64,000 nt of DNA from Arsenophonus nilaparvatae. Lineage in GTDB: Bacteria; Pseudomonadota; Gammaproteobacteria; Enterobacterales; Enterobacteriaceae. Each line of letters starts with the position of its first letter. Within the stretch, counting starts at the first letter, position 1. The notes below the pieces were generated by a model. It was given only the letters and a program-made list of their open reading frames with translations, made no database searches and was not told where the DNA came from. The DNA is taken from assembly GCF_000757905.1 (NCBI RefSeq), contig NZ_JRLH01000001.1. One strand, given 5' to 3'. Shown in pieces: positions 63,329 through 64,000 of the stretch. A program made the position numbers and the translations under genes.

Positions 63329-64000
63329 ATGAAAATCACTCTCCCTGATTTTAAACAGGCTAGTATTTTGGTGATCGGCGATGTTATGTTAGATCGTTAT
63401 TGGTATGGATTAACTAACCGAATTTCACCAGAAGCGCCGGTTCCGGTCGTTAAAGTGGAAATGAAAGAAGAACGTCCTGGTGGTGCTGCTAACGTTGCCA
63501 TGAATATTGCAGCTTTGGGCGCTAATGTTCGTTTGCTAGGGCTGACTGGTATTGATGATGCTGCTGAAGTATTAACCGAGAAGCTTAATCAAGCTAATGT
63601 ATGTTGTGATTTTGTTACATTATCAACGCATCCTACGATTACTAAGCTGAGAATTTTATCGCATAATCAACAACTTATTCGACTAGATTTTGAAGAAGGA
63701 TTCGGTGATGTCGATATAAATCCGCTGTTAGATCGGATCAGGCAAGCTTTGCCACGCGTCGGGGCACTGGTATTATCTGATTATGGTAAGGGTGCGTTAG
63801 CACAAATTTCGCAGATCATTGCATTAGCAAATGCTGCTCAAGTGCCAGTTCTTATTGATCCGAAAGGTAGTGATTTTGAACGTTATCGTGGAGCGACTTT
63901 ATTAACTCCCAATATATCTGAATTTGAAGCTATTGTTGGTAAATGTGCAAACAATAGCGAAATTGAGCAGAAAGGAATGAAGTTAATTGATTCCCTTGAT
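63329..64000 (+). CDS. hldE: Bifunctional heptose kinase/adenylyltransferase HldE, 3' partial
   Basis: Makes ADP-heptose precursor for LPS inner core. The first 224 codons are in the window. The N-terminal ribokinase-like domain begins MKITLPDFKQ, with DVMLDRYWYGLTNRISPEAPVPVV and ERPGGAANVAMNIAALGA. It is close to E. coli HldE (477 residues). The ATG at 63329 (GGAG 4-5 nt before the overlapping ATG at 63325) gives the family N-terminus. The catalytic GAGD and the nucleotidyltransferase domain lie beyond the window. Confidence 0.96.
   Translation, partial: MKITLPDFKQASILVIGDVMLDRYWYGLTNRISPEAPVPVVKVEMKEERPGGAANVAMNIAALGANVRLLGLTGIDDAAEVLTEKLNQANVCCDFVTLSTHPTITKLRILSHNQQLIRLDFEEGFGDVDINPLLDRIRQALPRVGALVLSDYGKGALAQISQIIALANAAQVPVLIDPKGSDFERYRGATLLTPNISEFEAIVGKCANNSEIEQKGMKLIDSLD

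Overview
The window comes from an AT-rich gammaproteobacterium of the Enterobacterales. The housekeeping block at the right (rpoD, dnaG, rpsU, tsaD, plsY, folB, cca, ygiM, ygiF, glnE, hldE, with an Ile2 tRNA beside rpoD) has the order and protein sizes of the E. coli macromolecular-synthesis region. The base composition, the shortened or missing neighbours (uppP, mug, the C-terminus of YgiF) and the load of type III effectors suggest a host-associated lineage such as an Arsenophonus-like member of the Morganellaceae. That assignment is inference; no rRNA is present.

Positions 1-29361 hold a nearly complete SPI-2-type (Ssa/Esa family) type III secretion island. It opens inside ssaT, then ssaU, the response regulator ssrB, and the divergent hybrid sensor kinase ssrA. 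Next come ssaB-C-D-E, sseA, two tandem sseB-like filament genes, sscA, sseC, sseD, sscB, an sseF-like effector, and ssaG-H-I-J-(sctK)-K-L. A chaperone plus a 1233-residue unrecognised effector-like protein follows, then ssaM-V-N-O-P-Q. Relative to Salmonella, the export-gate genes ssaT-U (and presumably ssaR-S outside the window) sit at the ssrB end instead of after ssaQ, sseE and sseG are missing, and the chaperone/effector pair is inserted between ssaL and ssaM. An 18-bp motif recurs upstream of ssaB, ssaG and ssaM and may be a shared control element.

Positions 29362-48971 are an accessory zone. On the minus strand lies a 1548-codon reading frame broken by one in-frame TAA. Its C-terminal part is a SopA/NleL-type HECT-like E3 ubiquitin ligase, with a pentapeptide beta-helix and a catalytic Cys 29 residues from the end; its N-terminal part is a long module I do not recognise. 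Farther on is an 803-residue PipB2-like effector, more than twice the size of Salmonella PipB2, and an IS91-family transposase. Between them are metabolic and transport genes: a Bcr/CflA-type MFS transporter, a short MgtE with a structured leader, a DedA protein, the fruBKA operon with a Cra operator, and a DUF1624/HGSNAT-like membrane acyltransferase.

Positions 49657-64000 are core genome: the tRNA-Ile2 gene, the rpsU-dnaG-rpoD operon, divergent tsaD, and then plsY, folB, cca, ygiM, ygiF, glnE and the 5' part of hldE.

As a whole, the window encodes an intracellular-lifestyle secretion machine, its two-component regulator, its translocators and chaperones, and at least four secreted-effector candidates (SseF-like, the giant chaperone-linked protein, the SopA-like fusion, the PipB2-like protein), next to conserved chromosomal genes.
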